Below, in pieces: positions 1 through 5,550 of a DNA stretch of 8,358 nucleotides. The position numbers and the translations under genes were made by a program. Origin of the DNA: Candidatus Woesearchaeota archaeon (lineage in GTDB: Archaea > Nanobdellota > Nanobdellia > Woesearchaeales > UBA12501); assembly GCA_014729495.1 (NCBI GenBank), contig WJJV01000079.1, positions 1-8,358 on the forward strand. Reading direction: 5' to 3'. The number at the start of each line of letters is the position of its first letter. Within the stretch, counting starts at the first letter, position 1. The notes below the pieces were generated by a model, which was given only the letters and a program-made list of their open reading frames with translations, ran no database searches and was not told where the DNA came from.

Positions 1-151
1 GGTCTTTCTTTGCCTCATCAACAGTGGTCTGTATCACATGGATATGCTCTTTAAGGCCATCCATATCCTTCCTTATTCCTGAGAAAGAATTCTGCAGTAT
101 TATATTAAGATCATCAAAAGTCCTTATTCTGGTATCACGCTTTTTTGCCAT
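1..151 (-). CDS. N-terminal fragment of an unrecognised small charged protein
   Basis: An open frame reads from an ATG at 151-149 off the left edge, giving about 50 residues that begin MAKKRDTRIRTFDDLNIILQ. The start is supported by GAGGGGG (156-162, read on the minus strand) four bases before the ATG and by a TATA-like box at 188-200. The visible part is hydrophilic, with a basic N-terminus followed by a likely helical stretch (a heptad-like run around IRKDMDGLKEHIHVIQTTVDEAKK). There is no signal peptide or membrane segment in what is visible. I do not recognise the family; it could be the N-terminus of a coiled-coil or nucleic-acid-associated protein. It lies on the same strand as rnp4 but is separated by 378 bp of repeat-bearing DNA and has its own promoter signals, so it is probably a separate transcription unit. 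Confidence 0.75.
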   Translation of the reverse strand, partial: MAKKRDTRIRTFDDLNIILQNSFSGIRKDMDGLKEHIHVIQTTVDEAKKD

Positions 152-187
152 AAAACCCCCTCAATGATACTGAGTTAGGCCTATTTC

Positions 188-200
188 TATATAAATATTA
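188..200 (-). promoter_or_regulatory. TATA-like box for the left-edge gene
   Basis: Read on the minus strand this is TAATATTTATATA, an archaeal TATA-like box centred near 193. A start of transcription about 26 bp downstream would fall near 167, leaving a short leader that still contains the SD at 156-162. The box is nearly symmetric, so it could also serve the plus strand towards the tandem repeats; direction cannot be settled from sequence alone. Confidence 0.5.
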
Positions 201-263
201 CGGTTAGTTTAGCACTCCAGAGTAGAAAAGGGTGCTTTTGGGACAATCAATCTATAAATTTAC

Positions 264-510
264 TCCTAGCCTCTTCTGGTCAGACACTGTTATCCCGACA
301 TCGGCGAGATGGCGAAAGTTTTAGTGTTTGTTTACCAAGCATTTTCTTCCTAGCCTCTCTGATAAGCGCAGCAGATCCGACCACAGAGAGGTGGCTATGG
401 CTTTAGGGAGATTCTTCAGAACAATTAAATTCCTGGCCTCGCCAATAAGATGCTGCTAATTCTAAATCGGAGAGGTGGCGCTGTCCATTAGCTCTAACCA
501 AGCAGCAACA
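264..510. repeat. Three tandem diverged copies of an ~83-nt unit, possible structured RNA
   Basis: A block TCCTRGCCTC recurs at 264-273, 348-357 and 431-440, spaced 84 and 83 bases apart. In each copy it is followed 40-42 bases later (start to start) by GAGRTGGC (306-313, 388-395, 472-479) and 55-57 bases later by TTAG (321, 403, 488). Copies 1 and 3 also share ACCAAGCA (334-341, 497-504). Between blocks, copies share pieces pairwise: ATCC(C)GAC in 1 and 2, ATAAG in 2 and 3, ATCGG in 1 and 3. The blocks can pair: GCC with GGC in all three, extended by TCTT/GAGA in copy 1, TCTCTG/CAGAGA in copy 2 and TC/GA in copy 3, with a small bulge on the 3' side. No ORF of note crosses the region. Strand is unknown; a TATA-like TCTATAAATTTA lies at 251-262 just before copy 1. 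I could not match it to a known RNA class. Confidence 0.6.
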
Positions 511-529
511 CAGATGATATAACCTAGAA

Positions 530-850
530 TCATTTCTTTCTTATCACAAACCTCATGTAATTCCTGCAGTTGTCGCAGTAATAGATCACCCTTCCTTTAT
601 GGGTCCTGACTCTTGCATTAACACCTGGCTTGAGATACTTATAGCAATGCCTGCAGAACTTCCTCTTCAGCTTTGGAGGTATCTTTACCTTGAACTTCAT
701 GGCTATCTTCCTGGCAAGGGTCACATACCTGTTTGCAAGGTCCATTCGGCTGTCTTCTGCTGCTTTTTCTGCCTGCCTGAAAAGCTCCTCAATCCTTTCT
801 TTAGATATCCTTATCTGTTCAGCAGGCTTCCTGGAGTGTTTGTGTTTCAT
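530..850 (-). CDS. rnp4: Ribonuclease P protein component 4 (Rpp21/Rpr2 family)
   Basis: This is the archaeal homologue of eukaryal Rpp21/Rpr2, a zinc-binding RNase P subunit. In archaea it pairs with Rpp29 on the specificity side of RNase P RNA and assists 5' maturation of pre-tRNA. The 106-residue product has the family layout: a basic N-terminus, two helices (roughly residues 10-50, ISKERIEELFRQAEKAAED then ANRYVTLARKIAMKFKVKIP), then a zinc ribbon with paired cysteines in FCRHCYKYL and YYCDNCRNYMRF. Three in-frame ATGs exist (862, 856, 850). I prefer 850, giving MKHKHSRK, because the TATA box at 873-880 predicts a transcript start near 850, which would make the message leaderless. A GGGG six bases upstream could act as an SD if transcription starts earlier. 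It is divergent from the coiled-coil/citrate synthase operon, and its downstream flank contains the tandem repeats. Confidence 0.93.
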   Translation of the reverse strand: MKHKHSRKPAEQIRISKERIEELFRQAEKAAEDSRMDLANRYVTLARKIAMKFKVKIPPKLKRKFCRHCYKYLKPGVNARVRTHKGRVIYYCDNCRNYMRFVIRKK

Positions 851-870
851 ATACATCCCCATATCAGAGC

Positions 871-882
871 CATTTATATATT
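871..882 (-). promoter_or_regulatory. TATA box of rnp4
   Basis: On the minus strand TATATAAA (880 to 873) is a good archaeal TATA box. Counting about 26 bp from its centre gives a predicted transcript start near 850, which coincides with the third in-frame ATG of rnp4 and supports that start. Confidence 0.6.
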
Positions 883-917
883 TTCTTGAATCCCCTGTCA
901 GAATTTACACCAAAAAC

Positions 918-925
918 AATATAAA
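918..925 (+). promoter_or_regulatory. TATA box of the coiled-coil/citrate synthase operon
   Basis: AATATAAA at 918-925 is centred about 26 bp upstream of the ATG at 948, so the predicted transcript begins at or next to the start codon (leaderless). No SD precedes this ATG. A short odd-length palindrome, ATACTGTAT, lies between the box and the start at about 934-942 and could be chance. With the rnp4 box about 40 bp away on the other strand, this forms a compact divergent promoter. Confidence 0.6.
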
Positions 926-947
926 CCCCCTGTATACTGTATGATAT

Positions 948-2222
948 ATGGGGTGGATAAGCTCTCTTTTCAGGAAAAAGAAAGATGTTGAGGCAGTTTC
1001 TATAGATGTATCTGAACTCAGCCAGTGGTTTGATGAGAGGACAGAGCCTCTTCTGGGCAATATAAAAGAGGAAGTCCAGCAGAAGATCGATGAGATAAAG
1101 CAGATATCTGATGAGGCAAGGGAGTCAGCCAGAGCTCTGGAATCAGCCAGCCTGAGGAATGATAAGATACCTGAGAGGGCCATACAGGTCATGGAAGGCA
1201 ACAGGCAGGCATACCTGAGATCAGTAAGCCTTTTCCTGGATCAGCTAAAGACACCTACTGCAATAAACATCGGCAACATAAATGACTTCCTTTCAAGGTT
1301 TGAGGAGAATCTTGACCATTTCACAAAGACCTCATCAAGAAGCTATTATGTGCTTCAGGAATTCTTCAAGGATGAGTCAGGAACAATAGCCCATAAGATA
1401 AAGAAGATCGATGCTATCTCAAGAAGCCTTCTGGACAATGATTACATGAAGCTCAACAGGATCAGCGAGAGGATTGAGGAGATAAAGGAAGCCCTTGCTG
1501 CAAAGAAAAAGGCAGAGGATCTCATCCAGGATGAGAAAGCGCATTACAATTCAATAAATGCCTTAAAAAGGGATACTGAGGACAAGATCGAGAAGCTTGA
1601 GCAGAGCAGGGACTTCAAAGACCTCAAGCAGATCGAGGATGAAAAAGAGAGAGTCAAAGACCAGATAAAAAAGAATGAAGCTGAACTGATATCACTTTTC
1701 TCTCCTGTGGAGAAATCAATGAAGAAATACTCAAAGATGTCTGTTGAAGGGGAGCAGATAATCAATGCTTATCTTGACTCATTCCTGAAAGGACTGCTTA
1801 AGGATGAGAACCTACTTATCACTGATGTGCTCAGGATGATGAAGCAGTCAGTCGAGAATGACCAGCTTGATCTCAAGGACAGGAAAAAAGAGAAGACGCT
1901 TGAAGCACTGGATCTCATAACAAGAGACAGGCTGAAGCACTTTACTGACAGGCATTATGAGCTCGTGGACCAGCTGGACAAGCTCAAGAGAAGAGAGGGC
2001 ATAAACACAGCATCCCAGAAGCTCAGTGAGCTGAACTACAAGCTATCCCATGTGAATACCCAGCTGGAGAGATCAGCGCAGAACATAGAGAAGCTTGAGA
2101 AGCAGCTGGACAAACCAATACTCAATAAGCTTGTGGAAGAGGTCCAGGATGAGACCAAGGATCTGCTTTCATTAGACCTTAATGTGAAGACAGAAGATGA
2201 GAATGCACAAGAACCTGTTTAA
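948..2222 (+). CDS. Conserved-type coiled-coil protein of unknown function, 424 aa
   Basis: I recognise no named domain. The protein is almost entirely helical and strongly charged, with long heptad-like stretches near residues 190-245 and 330-405 and a shorter one near 35-65. There is no signal peptide or transmembrane segment. The N-terminus, MGWISSLFRKKKD, is amphipathic with Trp/Leu/Phe and a basic patch, a style often seen in proteins that dock on membrane surfaces. The acidic tail (EDENAQEPV) looks disordered. The start at 948 is fixed by a TATA box 26 bp upstream, implying a leaderless message. It is the first gene of an operon: its last 20 bases overlap a 50-aa two-helix membrane protein gene, followed closely by citrate synthase. 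A link to a membrane partner is plausible because of the overlap. A cytoskeletal, SMC-like or tether role would be guesswork; no Walker A motif is visible. Confidence 0.85.
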   Translation: MGWISSLFRKKKDVEAVSIDVSELSQWFDERTEPLLGNIKEEVQQKIDEIKQISDEARESARALESASLRNDKIPERAIQVMEGNRQAYLRSVSLFLDQLKTPTAINIGNINDFLSRFEENLDHFTKTSSRSYYVLQEFFKDESGTIAHKIKKIDAISRSLLDNDYMKLNRISERIEEIKEALAAKKKAEDLIQDEKAHYNSINALKRDTEDKIEKLEQSRDFKDLKQIEDEKERVKDQIKKNEAELISLFSPVEKSMKKYSKMSVEGEQIINAYLDSFLKGLLKDENLLITDVLRMMKQSVENDQLDLKDRKKEKTLEALDLITRDRLKHFTDRHYELVDQLDKLKRREGINTASQKLSELNYKLSHVNTQLERSAQNIEKLEKQLDKPILNKLVEEVQDETKDLLSLDLNVKTEDENAQEPV

Positions 2223-2355
2223 TGTTGTTGCAGGACTGGCCTGCGTTGTTGTAGGGGTGTTTCTTTCAATAGATTTCATTCTTCAGTTCGCTCTGGCTGC
2301 ACTGGGAATCCTGCTCATAATAATAGGAATGAGCCTTCTGACAAAAAGGCTTTGA
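2203..2355 (+). CDS. Small two-helix membrane protein, 50 aa
   Basis: A short ORF starts at ATG 2203, inside the last 20 bases of the coiled-coil gene in another frame, and ends at TGA 2353-2355. The 50-residue product has a basic start (MHKNLF), a hydrophobic segment around residues 8-23 (VVAGLACVVVGVFLSI), an Asp-Phe turn, a second hydrophobic segment around 25-46 (including ALAALGILLIIIGMSLL), and a basic end (TKRL). The pattern predicts two membrane helices in a hairpin with both termini on the cytoplasmic side. It fills the otherwise empty gap between the coiled-coil gene and citrate synthase. The overlap suggests translational coupling. GATGAG just upstream is only a weak SD. I cannot name a family. 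Confidence comes from the unbroken hydrophobic code, charged ends and exact fit in the operon. Confidence 0.72.
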   Translation: MHKNLFNVVAGLACVVVGVFLSIDFILQFALAALGILLIIIGMSLLTKRL

Positions 2356-2361
2356 GAGGTG
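2356..2361 (+). promoter_or_regulatory. SD site of citrate synthase
   Basis: GAGGTG lies four bases before ATG 2366 and overlaps the end of the small membrane protein gene (stop 2353-2355). This fixes the citrate synthase start and shows that the gene is read from the operon message. Confidence 0.75.
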
Positions 2362-2365
2362 TTAT

Positions 2366-3520
2366 ATGACCCATATCTTTGAGAAAGATCATCTTGATAA
2401 GGTAGACCATGGACTTGCAGACACAAAAGCCATAGTCACTATAAAATCAAAGGTAGATGGTTCTGGAAAAGGCGCATTATACTATGAGGGCTACAGCATA
2501 GAGGAGCTGGCTGACAAGTCCACATTTGAGGAGATATGCTTTCTTCTGCACAATGACAGGCTGCCTAAGGATAAGGAGCTTGTTGATTTCAGCGCAGGCC
2601 TGGCAAACAAGAGAGCTCTCACCAAAGAGACTGCAGGCATCCTCAAACAGGTCAGCAAAGATGAGCCCATGGCAATGCTGAGGACAGCAGTTTCCACTCT
2701 TTCAGCATCAGCACAAGGCGATGATGAGCAGAAAGCAATGGATCTAATATCAAAGTTCGCTTCTATTGTGGCTGCAATATACAGGACAAGACAGGGCCTT
2801 GATATAGTGGATCCTGACAGCTCACTGAGCACAGCAGCTGACTTCCTGCACATGCTCAAAGGAGAACAGCCTGAAGAGAATGATGCAATGCTGCTTGATG
2901 CCCTGATGATAATAATGGCAGACCATGGCATGAACGCTTCTACATTCACAGCAAGGCTTGTCACATCAACAGACTCTGACATCTACTCTGCGATAACTGC
3001 TGCAGTATCAGCTCTGAAAGGACCACTTCATGGCGGAGCCAATGAAGAGGCAATAAAGATGATAGATGTGCTGGACAGGAAGTTCAAAGATTCTGATGAC
3101 CTGAAGAATGATGTTGAAGACTGGGTAAAGGAACAGCTTTCACAGAAGAAAAAAATAATGGGAATAGGCCACAGAGTATACAAAGGAGGCGATCCCAGGG
3201 CAAGGATACTCAGGAAGAGGATAAACGAGCTTCTTGGAGATGACGACAGGATGTTCATCATAGCTGACACAATAGACATGTTCATGCAGAAAGAGAAAGG
3301 CCTTAGCGCAAACTGCGACCTCTACTCAGGCATACTCTATGCAAGGCTGGGCATACCAGAAGAATTATTCACTCTTATGTTTGCCATGTCAAGGATAGCA
3401 GGCTGGACAGCGCATGTTCTTGAGCAGAAGGCCAACAACAAGCTCATAAGGCCAAAAGGAGTTTATGTTGAGGAAGTAAGGCCATTGGGGCAGAAGTATG
3501 TTCCTATAAGCAATAGATGA
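2366..3520 (+). CDS. gltA: Citrate synthase (or 2-methylcitrate synthase)
   Basis: The family condenses oxaloacetate with acetyl-CoA to citrate and CoA in the cytoplasm; some members prefer propionyl-CoA. At 384 residues this is the usual length for the short archaeal/Gram-positive type. The three catalytic residues are in place: His222 in GPLHGGANEE, His269 in GIGHRVYKGGDPRA, and Asp318 in NCDLYSGILY. The ADHGMNAST segment (His187) and the C-terminal MSRIAGWTAHVLEQ and LIRPKGVYV segments also match. The start at 2366 has a GAGGTG SD four bases away. It is the third gene of an operon with a coiled-coil protein and a 50-aa membrane protein, and it converges on pgk, leaving only 27 bases between stops. 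No other TCA-cycle gene is in view, so whether it feeds a cycle, glutamate synthesis or something else is open. Citrate versus methylcitrate specificity cannot be decided by eye. Confidence 0.93.
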   Translation: MTHIFEKDHLDKVDHGLADTKAIVTIKSKVDGSGKGALYYEGYSIEELADKSTFEEICFLLHNDRLPKDKELVDFSAGLANKRALTKETAGILKQVSKDEPMAMLRTAVSTLSASAQGDDEQKAMDLISKFASIVAAIYRTRQGLDIVDPDSSLSTAADFLHMLKGEQPEENDAMLLDALMIIMADHGMNASTFTARLVTSTDSDIYSAITAAVSALKGPLHGGANEEAIKMIDVLDRKFKDSDDLKNDVEDWVKEQLSQKKKIMGIGHRVYKGGDPRARILRKRINELLGDDDRMFIIADTIDMFMQKEKGLSANCDLYSGILYARLGIPEELFTLMFAMSRIAGWTAHVLEQKANNKLIRPKGVYVEEVRPLGQKYVPISNR

Positions 3521-3547
3521 ATATCTTTCTATTATGAAAACCTATTC

Positions 3548-4723
3548 TCAGAACCTAAGTGTATTCTCCTCAAGAGCTGTTATTCCAGGAAGTTCCTTGT
3601 CCTCAAGATAGTCCATTGATGCGCCTCCTCCTGTTGAGACCCAAGTCATCTTGCTATCAAGCTTGAACTTCCTTATTGCCTCAGAGGTCTCACCGCCGCC
3701 GATGACAACTGTCTTGTCAGCATCTGCAAGGTACTCAGCAATCTCTCTTGTGCCGTTTGAGAACTCCTCTATCTCAAACACTCCAAGAGGTCCGTTCCAC
3801 ACAACTGTCTTTGCCTCAGAAAGCTTCTCTATGAAGAATGAGACTGACTCAGGACCTATGTCAAGCCCCATCTTGTCTATTGGAAAGTCTGCAATGCCAA
3901 CAGTCTTGGTCTTAGCGCCTTCTTCCATCCTGTCAGCAACAACAAAATCACTGGGGAATATTATCTTATCCTCAAAGTCTATCATAAGATCCTTTGCAAG
4001 CTGGATGTCATCCTCTTCAACCTTGCTCTTGCCTACCTCAAAGCCTTTGGCCTTGAGGAATGTGAACACTACAGCGCCTCCCATGAGAACAAAGTCAAGC
4101 TTCTCAAAGAGCTTTCTCATCATGCCGAACTTGCTGGCTATCTTTGCAAAGCCGAGTATTGCGCACGCAGGCCTTTCAGGGTCAACTACAGAGCTGAGAT
4201 GCTTTATCTCATCCTCAAGAAGCAGCCCTGCGCAGCTTGGCAGGAACTTTGGGACACCTACAACAGAAGCATGGGCCCTGTGGCATGTGCCAAAAGCGTC
4301 ATTGACAAATATCTCGCCGTATTCTGAAAGTGCCTTTGCAAAGTGCTCATTGCTGTCCTTTTCAGCACTGTGAAATCTCAGATTCTCAAGAAGTATTATC
4401 CTTTCATCCTCAGGAGCCTCCTCATCAATGCAGTCATTTAGCTTGAGTATGGGCTGACCGAGAAGCTCTGCAAGCCTGTCAGCCACCTTGTTCATCTTGA
4501 GGTTATCGACAATCTCTCCTTTTGGCCTGCCGAGATGGCTCATCAGGACTATCTGCTTTGCTCCTTTGTCAAGAAGATACTGGATTGTTGGAAGTGACTT
4601 TCTAATCTTCCAGTCATCATCAATATGCTCTTCTTTATCATCAAGAGGCACATTGAAATCGCATCTGACAAGGACTCTCTTGTCCTTGATATCAAAGTCT
4701 TTTAGAGTCTTGAATTCCGGCAT
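3548..4723 (-). CDS. pgk: Phosphoglycerate kinase, bacterial type, with two altered active-site positions
   Basis: PGK reversibly transfers phosphate between 1,3-bisphosphoglycerate/ADP and 3-phosphoglycerate/ATP in glycolysis and gluconeogenesis. The 391-residue protein is full length. N-domain motifs: RVLVRCDFNVP (residues 16-26), SHLGRPKG (62-69), LENLRFH (112-118), NDAFGTCHRAHAS (141-153). C-domain motifs: VVWNGPLGVFE, GGGETSEAIRKF (342-353), STGGGAS (363-369). SHLGRPKG and CHRAHAS are the bacterial/eukaryal form, not the form usual in many Euryarchaeota, suggesting ancient transfer. Two oddities: the usual DDTRI is DDWKI here (Lys39 where the phosphoglycerate-binding Arg normally sits), and the usual LGGAK loop is LGFAK (Phe192), though Lys194 and Lys198 remain. 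The start is set by a GGTGATC SD two bases upstream. The gene diverges from the secreted-protein operon through a shared AT-rich promoter. Confidence 0.95.
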   Translation of the reverse strand: MPEFKTLKDFDIKDKRVLVRCDFNVPLDDKEEHIDDDWKIRKSLPTIQYLLDKGAKQIVLMSHLGRPKGEIVDNLKMNKVADRLAELLGQPILKLNDCIDEEAPEDERIILLENLRFHSAEKDSNEHFAKALSEYGEIFVNDAFGTCHRAHASVVGVPKFLPSCAGLLLEDEIKHLSSVVDPERPACAILGFAKIASKFGMMRKLFEKLDFVLMGGAVVFTFLKAKGFEVGKSKVEEDDIQLAKDLMIDFEDKIIFPSDFVVADRMEEGAKTKTVGIADFPIDKMGLDIGPESVSFFIEKLSEAKTVVWNGPLGVFEIEEFSNGTREIAEYLADADKTVVIGGGETSEAIRKFKLDSKMTWVSTGGGASMDYLEDKELPGITALEENTLRF

Positions 4724-4725
4724 TT

Positions 4726-4732
4726 GATCACC
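4726..4732 (-). promoter_or_regulatory. SD site of pgk
   Basis: Read on the minus strand, GGTGATC lies two bases before the pgk ATG (4723-4721). It is a full seven-base match to the archaeal 16S anti-SD core, which fixes the start. Confidence 0.8.
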
Positions 4733-4740
4733 TTTTTTAA

Positions 4741-4760
4741 TGATAATCTGCTGATTATTG
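4741..4760. promoter_or_regulatory. Imperfect palindrome at the pgk transcript start
   Basis: TGATAATC and GATTATTG flank a four-base centre (TGCT): six Watson-Crick pairs plus two G-T wobbles at the outer end. The site spans the predicted pgk transcript start (about 4744, 26 bp from the TATA box). It could be an operator for a dimeric repressor or a short leader hairpin. The role is inferred from position only. Confidence 0.35.
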
Positions 4761-4765
4761 GCAAT

Positions 4766-4779
4766 ATTTATATATTTTA
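4766..4779. promoter_or_regulatory. Near-symmetric TATA region shared by pgk and the secreted-protein operon
   Basis: ATTTATATATTTTA reads as a TATA box in both directions. On the plus strand TTTATATA (4767-4774) is centred 26 bp before the ATG at 4797, predicting a leaderless message. On the minus strand TATATAAA predicts a start near 4744, leaving about 21 bases of leader that carry the pgk SD. The two transcription units may therefore compete for one region. Confidence 0.55.
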
Positions 4780-4796
4780 TGCAATTAATATCCTAA

Positions 4797-5546
4797 ATGA
4801 TGGCTGGAAAAAGAGGGCAGATAAGTGTATTCCTGATAATTTTTTTTATGATATTGATCTTTGGAGTCATTATCATGAGCTGGAGACAGGCTCCTCAGAC
4901 CAGAGATTCTGATTATGATGAGCTTATAGGCCAGCAGGTAAAGATTTTTGTCACAGAATGCCTGAAAAAAACAACAGAGGATGGCATTGAATACATCTCA
5001 CTGAGAGGGGGGTATTATGATGTGCCTGCTTTGAATTCTGAATTCATGTCAAGACCAATATCTGTGCACTGGCATTATACAGAAAACCATGCTCCAAGCA
5101 CTGAAGTCATGGAAGCAGAGCTGTCCAAATATATTACAGATAATATCAATGACTGCATTGGAGACTTTCAGACCTTTACTGATAGTGGGTATAAGATAGA
5201 TTCCGGAGTGCTTTTAGCAGAGCCCATGATCACAGAAGATTCTGTTATAGTTGACACATATTTTCCGCTTGATATAGACAGGCAAGGAGTTCTTACAAAG
5301 CAGGATAAATTTTTTGTAGAAGTTCCTTCTTACATAATGAAACAGCACACAATTGCAGAAGCAATACTTCAGGAGCATCAGGAATTCCAGAACTCTATTC
5401 CTGTAAGCTATCTTATTATGGATGCAAGAGAAAAAGGCTATAGATATGATATACTCCATGGCTCCAATGATACTGTGCTTTACTCAATAATATTTGAAGA
5501 TGAGCTGATTCATGATTATTCATTTGCAGCAAGATATGACTGGTGA
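4797..5546 (+). CDS. Exported protein with class III (prepilin-like) signal, 249 aa
   Basis: The N-terminus MMAGKRGQISVF followed by LIIFFMILIFGVIIM matches the archaeal class III signal: a basic stretch, Gly7 then Gln8 as the likely prepilin-peptidase cleavage site, and a hydrophobic helix after the cut (about residues 11-27) that stays in the membrane or forms a pilus core. The remaining 220 residues are a soluble extracytoplasmic domain. It has an early VTECLKKTTEDGIEYISLRG segment, a second Cys in NDCIGDF, a middle beta-rich part, and a C-terminal SFAARYDW. From memory this layout resembles a family frequent in DPANN genomes, but I know no function for it. The start may be ATG 4797 or 4800; the TATA box 26 bp upstream favours 4797, leaderless. 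The stop TGA overlaps the SD of the amidase gene four bases downstream, so the two are co-transcribed and probably co-translated. Confidence 0.85.
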   Translation: MMAGKRGQISVFLIIFFMILIFGVIIMSWRQAPQTRDSDYDELIGQQVKIFVTECLKKTTEDGIEYISLRGGYYDVPALNSEFMSRPISVHWHYTENHAPSTEVMEAELSKYITDNINDCIGDFQTFTDSGYKIDSGVLLAEPMITEDSVIVDTYFPLDIDRQGVLTKQDKFFVEVPSYIMKQHTIAEAILQEHQEFQNSIPVSYLIMDAREKGYRYDILHGSNDTVLYSIIFEDELIHDYSFAARYDW

Positions 5547-5548
5547 TC
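5542..5548 (+). promoter_or_regulatory. SD site of the amidase gene, overlapping the upstream stop
   Basis: GGTGATC, a full match to the archaeal anti-SD core, lies two bases before ATG 5551 and contains the stop codon of the upstream gene (5544-5546). It decides the start at 5551 over an upstream in-frame ATG at 5512 and implies translational coupling. Confidence 0.85.
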
Positions 5549-5550
5549 CA

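Noticed and set aside
211..239. Hairpin AGCACTC/GGGTGCT followed by TTT, as a terminator
   Set aside because: Seven pairs with one wobble and a 12-base loop is weak. No plus-strand gene ends before it, and archaeal termination does not need such a hairpin.
264..510. H/ACA or C/D guide RNA identity for the tandem units
   Set aside because: I looked for boxes RUGAUGA/CUGA, for a K-turn with tandem G-A pairs, and for ACA at a fixed distance from the stem. ACA occurs after copies 2 and 3 but not at a matching place after copy 1, and no K-turn is visible on either strand.
264..510. CRISPR array or integron attC sites
   Set aside because: The units are diverged throughout rather than identical repeats with unique spacers, and no GTTRRRY/RYYYAAC attC core pair is present.
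851..862. Longer rnp4 starting at ATG 862 or 856
   Set aside because: The TATA box predicts a transcript start near 850, and the extra MGMYMK or MY residues add nothing to the family match. The call remains reversible if transcript data differ.
3521..3547. Bidirectional terminator between citrate synthase and pgk
   Set aside because: Only 27 bases with no stem and only short T runs on either strand; nothing supports more than ordinary convergent ends.
3651..4373. 240-codon open frame antisense to pgk
   Set aside because: It is a shadow of the pgk coding strand: low-complexity Ser-rich translation, no SD or TATA, and pgk itself is unambiguous.
5512..5550. N-terminal extension of the amidase to the ATG at 5512
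   Set aside because: It would add 13 residues before the signal peptide and overlap the upstream gene, while a perfect GGTGATC lies two bases before ATG 5551.
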